Below are positions 1-6,955 of a stretch of DNA of 9,477 nucleotides, one piece after another. The first letter of the stretch is position 1, and the number at the start of each line of letters is the position of its first letter. A model generated the notes under the pieces. The model worked only from the letters and a program-made list of their open reading frames with translations, was not told the origin of the DNA and searched no databases. This stretch comes from an uncultured Halomicronema sp. (GTDB lineage: Bacteria > Cyanobacteriota > Cyanobacteriia > Phormidesmidales > Phormidesmidaceae): contig CALCPB010000005.1 of assembly GCA_937897665.1 (NCBI GenBank), positions 1 through 9,477 on the forward strand, in the 5' to 3' direction. Made by a program: the position numbers and the translations under genes.

Positions 1-528
1 GTCGCGGTGGGATTTGCCTTTAAGGACTATGTCAGTTCGATTATTGCTGGGGTGGTGAATCTGTTCGAAGGCTCGTTTCGGGTGGGCGATCGCATTCGCA
101 TCGGCGACCACTATGGTGAGGTCGTGAAATACGGTTTACGAGAGCTGCGCCTGCAGACGCCCAGCGACGATACGGTGACGATTGCCCACAGCACGACCTG
201 GACGACCCCGATTGAAAATGCCAACAGTGGTCAGCTGGAAGCTCAAGTCATCACAGAGTTCTATTTTGCCCATGAGGCTGATATCAATCGGGTCGTCAAC
301 ATTCTCTATCAGGCGGCCTATAGCAGCCGCTATACCCAGCTCAAGCTGCCCGTGGTCGTGATTATTGCCGAGCGACCTTGGGCGACGCATCTCAAGCTCA
401 AGGCCTATCCGATGGATGCTCGCGATGAGTTTGTCTATAAAACTGACCTGACGCTGCGCGTTAAGCAGGCCTGTGCTCGGCAACAGGTGCCGTATCCCCA
501 GGTGCCGGCGATGGAAAAGACTGATTGA
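1..528 (+). CDS. MscS-family mechanosensitive ion channel, C-terminal part (5' end outside window)
   Basis: The frame is open from base 1 to the TGA at 526-528, so this is the last ~175 residues of a larger membrane protein. The first visible residues (VAVGFAFKDYVSSIIAGVV) match the pore-lining helix of MscS channels. They are followed by the beta domain with the family pattern F-x-V-G-D-R-I-R-I and G-E-V-V-K-Y-G-L-R, then a mixed alpha/beta C-terminal domain. Such proteins sit in the cytoplasmic membrane and open under membrane tension to release solutes on hypo-osmotic shock. Instead of the usual 'V-x-I-P-N' turn after the beta domain it has 'VTIAHSTTW', a divergent variant. The stop is 213 nt before the next gene on the same strand, with no obvious co-transcription signal. 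Family assignment is firm; the conducting role is inferred. Confidence 0.88.
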   Translation, partial: VAVGFAFKDYVSSIIAGVVNLFEGSFRVGDRIRIGDHYGEVVKYGLRELRLQTPSDDTVTIAHSTTWTTPIENANSGQLEAQVITEFYFAHEADINRVVNILYQAAYSSRYTQLKLPVVVIIAERPWATHLKLKAYPMDARDEFVYKTDLTLRVKQACARQQVPYPQVPAMEKTD

Positions 529-675
529 CGCTGTCGGAGAACCGCTGTGGGCACCTGGGGAAGTAGGAAAGGGGAGATACGGCATGGCGCAGTCGGTGTG
601 GGGCGCGCAGAATGAGTCGGTTGGGCGGTATCGCGATGCTCCAACCAATCACTCTCAATTTGGCCGACCCTTGCC

Positions 676-697
676 CTTGCCCTGCAACAGGGGCAAG
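676..697 (+). terminator. Hairpin CTTGCCC-N8-GGGCAAG, possible terminator or leader stem-loop
   Basis: The arms at 676-682 and 691-697 are perfect 7-bp complements around an 8-nt loop. The stem could extend by two pairs with a bulged G. No T-run follows, so it does not meet the classic intrinsic-terminator pattern. It lies 45 nt before the DUF218 start and 150 nt after the channel stop, so it could end the first transcript or sit in the leader of the second. Confidence 0.3.
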
Positions 698-726
698 CGG
701 CCTCGCCGTGTGCAGGATCACTGGAT

Positions 727-735
727 TAGGGGGGG
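727..735 (+). promoter_or_regulatory. Ribosome binding site that decides the DUF218 start
   Basis: The sequence TAGGGGGGG ends immediately before an ATG at 736, leaving no spacing for that codon. A second in-frame ATG at 742 lies 6 nt after the G-run, a normal Shine-Dalgarno distance. The start at 742 is therefore preferred; the protein differs by only two residues. Confidence 0.45.
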
Positions 736-741
736 ATGCCA

Positions 742-1416
742 ATGAACAAGGATGATGCAGACTTAAAGCGTGCTTCGATGGAAGCGTTAGAGGCGGTGCT
801 GATTCCTGGCGGTGGCCTGGGATCGAGGGGTGAGCTGCCGCCTTGGGTGCAGGCTCGATTAGATCGAGCGATCGCCCTCACGCCCCGGCCGCAATATTTC
901 ATCCCGCTGAGTGCGGGGACGACTCATAAGCCCCCACCGCTGGATGCATTGGGGTTTCCCATGCTGGAGTCTGTCGCGGCAGGGCGCTATTTGGCCGCCC
1001 AGGGCATTGCGGGAGCGCAGATTTTGCCGGAGACGATTTCTCTTGACACCATTGGCAATGCTTACTTCGCTAGGGTGCAGCATACGGAACCGTTGGGGTT
1101 GAGGCGGTTGCATGTGATTACGTCAGCCTTTCATCGGCCGCGAACGGAAGCTATTTTCCGCTGGATCTTTGCTCTGTCGAGTCCAGCCGTGCCCTATGCT
1201 CTAACGTTTGAAGCAGTGTCGGATGTGGGCATAGCTGCCGATGTGCTTGCCGAGCGCTGTGAGCGAGAACGCGCAAGTTTAGCGCGGGTGAACGCGTTGA
1301 AGACGCGTTTTACCACTTTGTCGGCGGTGCATCGCTGGCTCTATGACGAGCATGCTGCCTATGCGATCGCCCATATCCCTGAGCAGTTAAGCAGTGCGGC
1401 CCTAGACAGCTATTGA
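742..1416 (+). CDS. DUF218 (YdcF/ElyC/SanA-like) domain protein
   Basis: The protein is 224 residues from the ATG at 742 (226 from the ATG at 736). Signature stretches of the DUF218 fold appear in order (numbering from 736): VLIPGGGL near residue 21-28, LSAGTTHK at 58-65, GFPMLES at 73-79, an E-T-I-S-x-D-T-I-G-N-A motif at 99-109, and VITSAFHRPRT at 127-137. These correspond to the nucleotide-binding-like Rossmann core of YdcF and ElyC. No signal peptide or membrane helix is visible, unlike E. coli SanA/ElyC, so it is probably cytoplasmic. Family members are linked to envelope carbon-lipid metabolism in E. coli, but the reaction is unknown and should not be transferred. It is a single gene, convergent with the DUF4335 gene 76 nt downstream. 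Family assignment is good; function unknown. Confidence 0.82.
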   Translation: MNKDDADLKRASMEALEAVLIPGGGLGSRGELPPWVQARLDRAIALTPRPQYFIPLSAGTTHKPPPLDALGFPMLESVAAGRYLAAQGIAGAQILPETISLDTIGNAYFARVQHTEPLGLRRLHVITSAFHRPRTEAIFRWIFALSSPAVPYALTFEAVSDVGIAADVLAERCERERASLARVNALKTRFTTLSAVHRWLYDEHAAYAIAHIPEQLSSAALDSY

Positions 1417-1492
1417 ATAAGGTGAGATTGCTGCTCGTGGCAACGCTGGATGACATGTTGCGCTTGAGGACGGTTCTATGACTGCGTCCAAT

Positions 1493-2110
1493 TTATGGCG
1501 CAGCCGGTTCAAGGGGGGAGACATCCACCGTTTCAACCGTGCCGTCTGGTTGAAAGAGCAGATCAATGATGGTGGTGTCGTCTGTGGGTAAGTCAGGGGT
1601 GCTGAGCAACGGCAGGCCGGTGCGATCGCGGTATTGCTCGGCTAGGGCATCTTGAGGGGTCACCTCGACTAGCGTGCCAGCGGCGTCAAATACTAGCCTG
1701 TAGGTCAGCGTTTGAGCGAGCCCGTCCGGTGGCGTCCAGCGATCGCGAACTGTTTCTAGCAGAATGGCCAAGGAGTCGGGAGCCAGAGCAACTGCACCTG
1801 CGGTGGCAGTGCTGGCAGCGGCTGATTCAGCTACGGGGGGAGCGATCGCTGCCGGAGCGCTGGCATCGGTTTGCCCATCAACGACTCCAGGAAAGCTGTC
1901 CGCTTCTGATGGGGTCGGAGCTGTGTCAGCCAACCCTTCTGCGGGTTCATCAAGCAAGCCTGTGAGTTCGTCAGGGGCGGCCTCACGGGTCGTGGCGGTT
2001 GCCGGGGCGCGCGGTGCGGGGCTCGGCGACGGGGGTGGGGTCGTTGGGGGCGCGTCTGGGTCAGCGAGGGTGGGGGTGGGCTTGGGGGGGGGGGGTGTGG
2101 TTGCTTTTTC
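1493..2110 (-). pseudogene. C-terminal part of DUF4335 protein, cut off by an in-frame stop
   Basis: This is the continuation, in the same reading frame, of the frame ending at 2111. It runs 205 codons from just after the TAA to the TAA at 1493-1495. The first ~90 residues are a low-complexity Pro/Thr/Ala/Ser/Asp linker. The last ~95 form a conserved-looking domain (ILLETVRDRWTPP, then a Y-R-L-V-F-D-A-A-G-T-L segment, Y-R-D-R-T-G-L-P-L-L, and a closing D-G-T-V-E-T-V). That pattern matches the C-terminal domain of full-length cyanobacterial DUF4335 proteins. The only in-frame initiation codon in the linker is a TTG at 1957, without a ribosome site, so independent translation is unlikely. With the N-terminal part, the intact gene would be 497 aa (1493-2986). 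Either a real nonsense mutation or a sequence error in or beside the homopolymer tracts explains the break. Confidence 0.68.
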
Positions 2111-2130
2111 TTATTCTTCTAGGGGGGGGG
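2084..2130. repeat. Two long homopolymer tracts (G12 and G9 on the + strand) in the DUF4335 linker
   Basis: A run of 12 G at 2084-2095 and one of 9 G at 2122-2130 are separated by 26 nt. On the coding (minus) strand they are C tracts encoding proline. The premature TAA at 2111-2113 lies between them. Such runs are slippage-prone in replication and error-prone in sequencing. Confidence 0.9.
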
Positions 2131-2986
2131 TTGGATTGGCTGCGCTGTCTGGTGGGTCTGGTTTTGGGGCAGCTTGTTCGTCTGTCGCTGAGTCTGGAGT
2201 GACCGGCGTGTTTTTGGGGGCGTTGCCAGCCGCGCCTGCGGGCTGACTGGCTATTGTTGGGGAGTCAGTGGGCGGTGCCCCAGGCTCTGCTTCGGCAACG
2301 GCCGCAGGGGCTGTCGCGTCATCGGCATCATCGGCGGGTGGGTCAGGGCGAGGGTTTACCTGGTTCTCGGGCATCGCGGGGGCCGTTTCGAAGGTGGTTG
2401 AGGGCGCTTGGAGGGCGGTATCGCCCTCTGGCTGAGACTGATAAAGCGGCCACAGGGCAGTGGTAATGCCCATCGCTGCTACCATTCCCGCTGCCACGGT
2501 GCTCCACTGTCGCCAGGGCCGACGCCGCGATACCGCTGCTAGGGATACCGGCAACGGACGCACCTGCGTATCTAGCTGGTCAACCACATCGCCCAAATCT
2601 GCCAGCTGCAATGCTCCTAAGGACACCGTGGTGGCACCCGTGGTGGTTTGGAGCGGGCCTAAATGTAGGCTGTGTCGCGTGAGCCCATCCGGCACTAGGT
2701 AGGGCTGGTCGGCTCCGCGATCGCCCCTGGCCACCGGGTCACCCACCAGCTGAGACTGAAGATAAGTTTGAACGGCGTCGATCAGCGGGAGAAATGAGTC
2801 GCGATCGCCGCGAATTTCGACGGGCTGTCCGCTGTCCTCTAGGGAACGAATCTCAAGCTGATAGCGCAGCACCTGCACCACGGGTTTATCTGACCATTGC
2901 GACACCGCAGCCGACCGCGCCATCACCTCAAGGGTGACGGTGGGCGAGTCGTAGCGTAAGGGGGTGAGCTGAGTCGTTGAGGTCAT
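2111..2986 (-). CDS. DUF4335 domain protein, N-terminal part (reading frame ends early)
   Basis: Cyanobacterial protein of unknown function; 291 residues from ATG at 2986 to TAA at 2111-2113. Residues 1-~150 carry the DUF4335 N-terminal region: L-R-Y-D-S-P-T-V-T-L-E-V, then R-Y-Q-L-E-I-R, then a D-S-F-L-P-L-I-D-A-V-Q-T-Y-L segment, and V-S-L-G-A-L-Q-L-A-D-L-G-D-V-V-D-Q-L. A single membrane helix spans about 161-183, so the N-terminal domain is probably cytoplasmic and the rest across the membrane, though orientation is inferred. A Pro/Ala/Asp linker then runs to the stop. The gene starts 17 nt after the DUF3038 stop, on the same strand; the two families are characteristic neighbours in cyanobacteria. 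The stop lies in the linker, and the missing C-terminal domain follows in the same frame, so this is best read as one interrupted gene. Confidence 0.72.
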   Translation of the reverse strand: MTSTTQLTPLRYDSPTVTLEVMARSAAVSQWSDKPVVQVLRYQLEIRSLEDSGQPVEIRGDRDSFLPLIDAVQTYLQSQLVGDPVARGDRGADQPYLVPDGLTRHSLHLGPLQTTTGATTVSLGALQLADLGDVVDQLDTQVRPLPVSLAAVSRRRPWRQWSTVAAGMVAAMGITTALWPLYQSQPEGDTALQAPSTTFETAPAMPENQVNPRPDPPADDADDATAPAAVAEAEPGAPPTDSPTIASQPAGAAGNAPKNTPVTPDSATDEQAAPKPDPPDSAANPTPPLEE

Positions 2987-3003
2987 AGACGGGGTTGCTG
3001 GGC

Positions 3004-3570
3004 CTAGCGCGATCGCTCTAAAAGAGCCAGCCAGAGTCGCCGCGTGCCGCCCGCTTGGCTATAAAACAGCAGGTCAACCAGCAGCTTTAAAGCGAGGTCG
3101 CGGAGGCTTTCGGGCGTGGGTAAATCATCGGGAGTCATGCGGTCTTCGTAGAAGTTGGTGAAGGTATCGAGATAATCACCCAAAACGCCGACTCGATGGA
3201 GGGGCTGATTTTGGGCAGTCGCCGCTTCTAAGCGGGTCACGGCATCACGGATTTTACTCTGGTGCTGCTGGGCTAAATGCACGCTAACTAACACCAGACC
3301 CCTAGCCTCATCAATATCGAGTTTTTTGCGTCCTTGACCTTTGCGCAGGGGGCTAGCCTGTCGGAGCCGCCAGAGCGTGACGCGATCGCCCATGATCGCG
3401 GCGATGCCGAGCTGCTCAGCCGCTTCTAGCATGGCTTCCGATCCCAGGCCCACCAAAGATTCCAGTGCCAATAACACCAGATCCAGCTGCGCTTTAATGC
3501 TGTCTAGCTGCTCGGGTGCGGGGGAAGCACCGAGATTGGCTGCTGGGTCGGGGGTTGGTTGAGACTTCAC
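3004..3570 (-). CDS. DUF3038 domain protein
   Basis: This 188-residue protein belongs to a cyanobacteria-specific family of unknown function. The family-like core runs from about residue 20 to 160: a helical L-D-S-I-K-A-Q-L-D-L-V-L-L-A-L-E segment, a basic stretch around R-K-G-Q-G-R-K-K-L-D, an E-A-R-G-L-V-L segment, and L-G-D-Y-L-D-T-F. It looks all-helical, soluble and cytoplasmic, with no signal peptide. The start is GTG at 3568-3570; an in-frame stop lies six codons upstream, so there is little freedom in start choice. The stop is 17 nt before the DUF4335 start, indicating an operon. The 80 nt separating it from the tldE stop may hold its own promoter, or it may be read through from tldDE. 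Function unknown. Confidence 0.8.
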   Translation of the reverse strand: MKSQPTPDPAANLGASPAPEQLDSIKAQLDLVLLALESLVGLGSEAMLEAAEQLGIAAIMGDRVTLWRLRQASPLRKGQGRKKLDIDEARGLVLVSVHLAQQHQSKIRDAVTRLEAATAQNQPLHRVGVLGDYLDTFTNFYEDRMTPDDLPTPESLRDLALKLLVDLLFYSQAGGTRRLWLALLERSR

Positions 3571-3580
3571 AATTGCGCCA

Positions 3581-3601
3581 CCACTCTACGCTACAGAGTA
3601 G
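3581..3601 (-). repeat. Short inverted repeat just upstream of the DUF3038 start
   Basis: On the minus strand the sequence reads CTACTCT-GTAGCGT-AGAGTGG. The seven-base arms pair with one G-T wobble around a 7-nt loop. The right arm contains the purine-rich GAGTGG nearest the GTG start, so folding could hide the ribosome site. This is a structural reading only. Confidence 0.3.
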
Positions 3602-3650
3602 CGGCAGATTGAGCCGTTGGGTTACCAGTCTTGAAACGACTTAACGCCCT

Positions 3651-4982
3651 TTAAAGGGTGTAAGCAAAGTTGTCGACTAACATACCGGGCACCAGGGTGC
3701 CGCCCAAGTCGCGATAGCCATAGCTGCCGACTTCGGGCATGAATTGAACGGATTGCGTCAGTGCCATCAGCTGGGTGCCCCAAAAGTTATAGAGGCTTTC
3801 GTCAAAGCGCAGATTCTCGATGGGCGCAATGATCTGGCCGTTTTCGACCCAAAAGCAGGCATAGCGGGTCATGCCGGTAATGCGCCCTTTGGGGCGATCG
3901 CTCCAGTTCAGATAGTGCAGATTCGACACATAAAGGCCCGTGTCAAGGGCCGCGAGAATATCCTCATCCGCTAGGGTGCCGGGGGCTAAGGCGGGCGATC
4001 GCAGATACTCGCCACCTTCGGCATAGGTCGAAGGAATGCCATATTCCTTCGCAGTCCGGGCGCTTACCAGCGTATTCACTAGCTCACCAGCGGTAATCAA
4101 AGGCATGGTCAGCGGCGCTAACTCGCCGTACTGGTTGAACCGAGGCACCTGACCCAGGGTGAAGTCTTCGGTCAGGTGGAGGTGAGGTGAAAGGGGTTTT
4201 TCCTGCCGCTGCAGCGCCCCCAACGCACTGCCGCCGCGGCGGATAGAGGCTTCACCGATGCCGCCCCAAGAAAGCATCGTCATGAGCTCGGCCACTGCCG
4301 CTGGGGCAAAGTACGTGCGATATTGGCCCCGTTCATTAGTCTTAGGAGGATGTGCCATCTGGGCGAGCAGCGTTTTCGACGTGTCGAGGGTGTCCGCATA
4401 GGCGGCATCTTCCCACTCACGTCCGGCATAGGTGCCCTTGACTGCTTGCCCAGCCGGGGTGAAGAGGGAATAATCCACTGTGAAAGTCGACGTCTCAAAC
4501 CAGTGCCGCTGCCCGGCAGAGTCGGCATAGGCCCTTGCCGCCCGCCCGCCGGCATACAGGCCAGCGGCATCCAACCCTTGCAATGGTGGCATCAACGCTG
4601 GGGCCACGCGATCGGGGGTGAGCAGCTGACCCTCATAGACTTCGCGGCTCTGGGCATCGCCCTCCGGCAGCACCAGATAGGGGTCGGTGGGCAACTGTGG
4701 TAGCTCAGCCCGTAGGGTTTCTAAAGCTGTGAGCAGCAGCGGCCAGTCCACTGTCTTATCGCCGGTATAGGGCTCGGTTTCGGTGGTCGATCGCTCTTTG
4801 CCCATTAAGGTCAACGTCAGGGCACCGTTTGCGATATTGCCCGTTTGACGCACCTTGGCCTGATTAAAGCGGGTGAACTGGCTCTCTTCTGCCACCAGCT
4901 CGACGGTCAGCGCTTCGTTGGCCTGCAGCTGCGGTAAGAGCGCGTCGATCAGTTGATTAAAGGTCGTTTCCCACTGTTGCAT
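3651..4982 (-). CDS. pmbA: TldE (PmbA) subunit of the TldD/TldE metalloprotease
   Basis: This 443-residue protein is the non-catalytic partner of TldD. The heterodimer is a cytoplasmic zinc protease that trims unfolded or modified peptides; in E. coli it processes the microcin B17 precursor and degrades the CcdA antitoxin. Visible family features are the N-terminal region with F-T-R-F-N-Q-A-K-V-R-Q-T (36-47), a segment around 231-252 (M-L-S-W-G-G-I-G-E-A) where TldD has its zinc motif but this protein does not, G-E-L-V-N-T-L (299-305), and the C-terminal block Y-V-S-N-L-H-Y through G-R-I-T-G-M-T-R and F-W-V-E-N-G (351-382). The start at 4982 is chosen because its ATG overlaps the tldD stop as TAATG, with a G-rich ribosome site upstream. 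An upstream extension to 5138 would lie wholly inside tldD. Length is normal for the family. Confidence 0.92.
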   Translation of the reverse strand: MQQWETTFNQLIDALLPQLQANEALTVELVAEESQFTRFNQAKVRQTGNIANGALTLTLMGKERSTTETEPYTGDKTVDWPLLLTALETLRAELPQLPTDPYLVLPEGDAQSREVYEGQLLTPDRVAPALMPPLQGLDAAGLYAGGRAARAYADSAGQRHWFETSTFTVDYSLFTPAGQAVKGTYAGREWEDAAYADTLDTSKTLLAQMAHPPKTNERGQYRTYFAPAAVAELMTMLSWGGIGEASIRRGGSALGALQRQEKPLSPHLHLTEDFTLGQVPRFNQYGELAPLTMPLITAGELVNTLVSARTAKEYGIPSTYAEGGEYLRSPALAPGTLADEDILAALDTGLYVSNLHYLNWSDRPKGRITGMTRYACFWVENGQIIAPIENLRFDESLYNFWGTQLMALTQSVQFMPEVGSYGYRDLGGTLVPGMLVDNFAYTL

Positions 4983-4984
4983 TA
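4980..4984 (-). promoter_or_regulatory. TAATG stop/start overlap coupling tldD to tldE translation
   Basis: On the minus strand TAATG holds both the tldD stop (TAA) and the tldE start (ATG). A run of seven G lies a few bases before it inside tldD and can serve as ribosome site. This arrangement normally couples translation and keeps two subunits near equal amounts. Confidence 0.75.
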
Positions 4985-6466
4985 GGCGGCCCCCCCAAAC
5001 ACTTCGATCTGATTGAAGGCACAAACGGGTGCGCCATGGCCGACTCGGATAATCTGATTCGGTTCGCCTTTGCCACAAAAGGGCGTGCCAAACATCTGCC
5101 AGGTATTGCGATCGCCCACCTGAGCCAAGCTGCCCCAAAACTGTGGCGTGGTGGCCCGATAGTTGGGATTGCGCACCGTTTCGGCCAGCTGGCCGTCCCG
5201 AATGCGGCGACCATATTCACAGCCAAACTGAAACTTAAAGCGCTGGTCATCAATCGACCAGGAGCGATTGGCTTCCATATAGACGCCATCTTCAATGGAG
5301 CCAATGATTTGTCCAAAGCTGCGATCGCCCGGCTCGACATTAATGTTCGCCATGCGATCGATGGGGGGCCGATCCCACGAGGTGGCGCGGGCGCAGGCGA
5401 CTCCAGGCACGCCTAGCCGCGCCTGGCTTTCGTGGCTGCCGAGCCCTCGCTGCAACATGCCCTCGCGAATCAGGTACTGCCGCTCCGCGACGACGCCTGT
5501 GTCATCGAAAGCATAGCTGGCAAATTCTTGTTCGACCGTGGGGTCAAAGGTGACGTTAAGCTGCTCTGAGCCGTACTGCAAACTGCCAAAATCCGCTGGT
5601 TTCACAAAGCTGCCACCGGCATAGTTGCGCTCATCGCCCAGGATGCGATCTAGTTCAAGGGGATGGCCGATGCTCTCGTGAATTTGCAGCATCATTTGGT
5701 CGGGGGCCAGCACTAAGGTGGTAGACATTTCGGGACATTCGGCGGCAGTCAGCAGTTCGATCGCCTGCTCACCTGTGCGCTGCTCCAAGGCCCACAGCTC
5801 GTCACCCAGGTCAAAAAATTCCCACCCAGCCTGATAGCTGTGACCCCGACCGTTGTTGCTGCGCGTTTGCACGATCGCCCCGTCTTGCGCAGTGGCACCA
5901 AAGCTCGGACTAAAAAAGGAAAACCGCTGGTGCACTTGGGTGCCGCTGCTGCTCGCTAGCCAGGTATCGACTTCCTTGGCGGTGATGCTGGCACTGGCCT
6001 GCACAATTTGGTCAGACACCTTGAGGCCCTGACAAATGCGCGACAGCAATTCGTGGGCGTGCCCAGTGGTCAAGGTTTTGAGGGGTTTTTCGACGGGCGA
6101 TTGATAAACACCCAGCACAGTCGGGCGAACGTCGGGTTGAAAGGCGTGAATTTTCCCCGGCGCAGCGGCTTTGGCCTGCTGAAAGGCTTGTTGAGCCGCT
6201 TGACGTAAGCCTGCCACGGTGAAGTTATTGGTGGCGGCATAGCCGATTTGCCCGTCTACCAGAACTTCTACCATGGCCCCTTGCGCCAGCGATCGCCGGT
6301 TACTCTCAGGTTTGCCATCGCGCTGTGATCGATAGACGCTCTCTTCTCGGGTGGCACGAATGCCGACCCAGTCGGCGGCGAGATTGAAGGAAGCGATCGC
6401 GGCCTGCAGTAAATCAGCAGGATCCGCGATCGTGCGTAGGGGGGTAGCCGTCACGGTAGAGTCCAC
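4982..6466 (-). CDS. tldD: TldD, catalytic subunit of the TldD/TldE metalloprotease
   Basis: This 494-residue protein carries the diagnostic zinc motif H-E-S-I-G-H at 263-268 (HExxxH), followed by P-L-E-L-D-R-I-L-G-D-E. The conserved cysteine, the expected third metal ligand, is at 464 in T-P-F-C-G-K-G, near the C-terminus as in E. coli TldD. Further family blocks are S-G-T-Q-V-H-Q-R-F-S (174-183), F-D-D-T-G-V-V-A-E (320-328), and the D-G-V-Y-M-E-A-N-R-S-W-S-I-D block (393-406). With TldE it forms a cytoplasmic peptidase for modified or unfolded peptides; the cyanobacterial substrate is unknown. The start is a GTG at 6464-6466. An in-frame stop lies seven codons upstream and no ATG occurs before residue 65, which would truncate the fold. 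There is no clear Shine-Dalgarno sequence. It is the first gene of the tldDE operon. Confidence 0.93.
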   Translation of the reverse strand: MDSTVTATPLRTIADPADLLQAAIASFNLAADWVGIRATREESVYRSQRDGKPESNRRSLAQGAMVEVLVDGQIGYAATNNFTVAGLRQAAQQAFQQAKAAAPGKIHAFQPDVRPTVLGVYQSPVEKPLKTLTTGHAHELLSRICQGLKVSDQIVQASASITAKEVDTWLASSSGTQVHQRFSFFSPSFGATAQDGAIVQTRSNNGRGHSYQAGWEFFDLGDELWALEQRTGEQAIELLTAAECPEMSTTLVLAPDQMMLQIHESIGHPLELDRILGDERNYAGGSFVKPADFGSLQYGSEQLNVTFDPTVEQEFASYAFDDTGVVAERQYLIREGMLQRGLGSHESQARLGVPGVACARATSWDRPPIDRMANINVEPGDRSFGQIIGSIEDGVYMEANRSWSIDDQRFKFQFGCEYGRRIRDGQLAETVRNPNYRATTPQFWGSLAQVGDRNTWQMFGTPFCGKGEPNQIIRVGHGAPVCAFNQIEVFGGAA

Positions 6467-6486
6467 AGTTAAGTAAGCTGGCCTCT

Positions 6487-6492
6487 ATTCTA
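6487..6492 (-). promoter_or_regulatory. Possible -10 box of tldD
   Basis: Reads TAGAAT on the minus strand, 20 nt upstream of the GTG start. It matches the TATAAT consensus at four of six positions, but no good -35 lies at the standard distance. This is a weak call. Confidence 0.25.
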
Positions 6493-6510
6493 GAGAAGTT
6501 GATGGAGAAA

Positions 6511-6528
6511 GTGCGATCTCTTTCGCAC
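6511..6528. repeat. Inverted repeat GTGCGA-N6-TCGCAC upstream of tldD
   Basis: A perfect 6-bp inverted repeat with a 6-nt spacer, 45 nt upstream of the tldD start in the divergent intergenic region. Its symmetry and position fit an operator or a small hairpin. It is not followed by a T-run on either strand. Confidence 0.4.
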
Positions 6529-6763
6529 GGTCTCTTGTGCTTTATGGCCATAGCTGTTGAAGGCAAAGTAAACCGAGCATGACTGTCTGTAATTGCGTAA
6601 AGAATGAGTCAATAGGTCAGCAGTTTTAAGTATGATCCTCCTACAACGCACGGCACCAGCAATTTGCTAGTTGGCAATTATGACTGAACTTCTGTAGCAG
6701 GCGATTACAGCAGTTTGAAAGTTATCTGATGAGCCGTAAACGCGATCGCAGCCTTGATTATGA

Positions 6764-6955
6764 ATGAATTTTAAAGATGAAACAAAATGGGATGCTGCAT
6801 TTGCAAGTACTCAAAGTCATTTAGCTGAAGTAATGGCTGAGTATAAAGCTGGCCAAAACGAAGTACTCAATCCTGAGACCTTGAAATCCAGAACGACGGC
6901 TAAGTTTTGCAAGACCTTTATATTCATTTTGCTAGATAAAAATGTCAGGAATTAA
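6764..6955 (+). CDS. Small frame resembling a type II antitoxin fused to a truncated toxin (probable relic)
   Basis: 63 residues. Residues 1-40 (K-W-D-A-A-F-A-S-T-Q, then A-E-Y-K-A-G-Q, ending L-N-P-E-T-L) resemble small acidic antitoxins common in cyanobacteria, which have W-x-x-x-F-x-x-S-Q followed by E-Y/F-x-A-G-K-T and a D-P-E-T-L-like end. Residues 41-55 (K-S-R-T-T-A-K-F-C-K-T-F) resemble the N-terminus of a RelE/HigB-like toxin family beginning S-R-T-T-x-K-F. The toxin-like part stops after ~20 residues where ~90 are expected, and the two proteins are joined without a stop. The join is at a TTG codon (6881-6883). An upstream in-frame stop fixes the ATG at 6764; there is no clear ribosome site. 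Homology is from memory of family patterns, so moderate only. The 3' end overlaps the next gene by 14 nt. Confidence 0.5.
   Translation: MNFKDETKWDAAFASTQSHLAEVMAEYKAGQNEVLNPETLKSRTTAKFCKTFIFILLDKNVRN

Larger units (their letters stand above)
529..735. other. Intergenic region between the MscS gene and the DUF218 gene
   Basis: This is about 207 nt of G+C-rich sequence. Frames that cross it on either strand have no family features and no ribosome site. I see one hairpin (listed separately) and a G-run directly before the next start. No convincing -35/-10 pair, tRNA or small RNA is recognisable by eye. Confidence 0.5.
6467..6763. other. Intergenic region between divergent tldD and the accessory island
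   Basis: About 297 nt, with A+T content rising away from tldD. It contains a possible tldD -10, a GTGCGA/TCGCAC hairpin, and a HIP1 octamer at about 6742. No gene-like frame is visible. Candidate + strand signals such as TTGAAA near 6715 lack a good -10 at the right distance. It probably marks the left edge of the acquired segment. Confidence 0.45.

Noticed and set aside
136..648. 170-codon minus-strand frame across the MscS gene
   Set aside because: It is antisense to a clear MscS coding region, and its translation has no domain features.
1764..2246. Long + strand frame rich in Gly, Ala, Ser and Val
   Set aside because: It lies opposite the Pro/Ala-rich DUF4335 linker. Its composition is the antisense image of that linker, with no ribosome site or family pattern.
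3647..3658. Palindrome CCCTTTAAAGGG at the tldE stop as a terminator
   Set aside because: It is perfectly symmetric, but folding leaves only a 3-bp G-C stem around a TTTAAA loop and no T-run follows.
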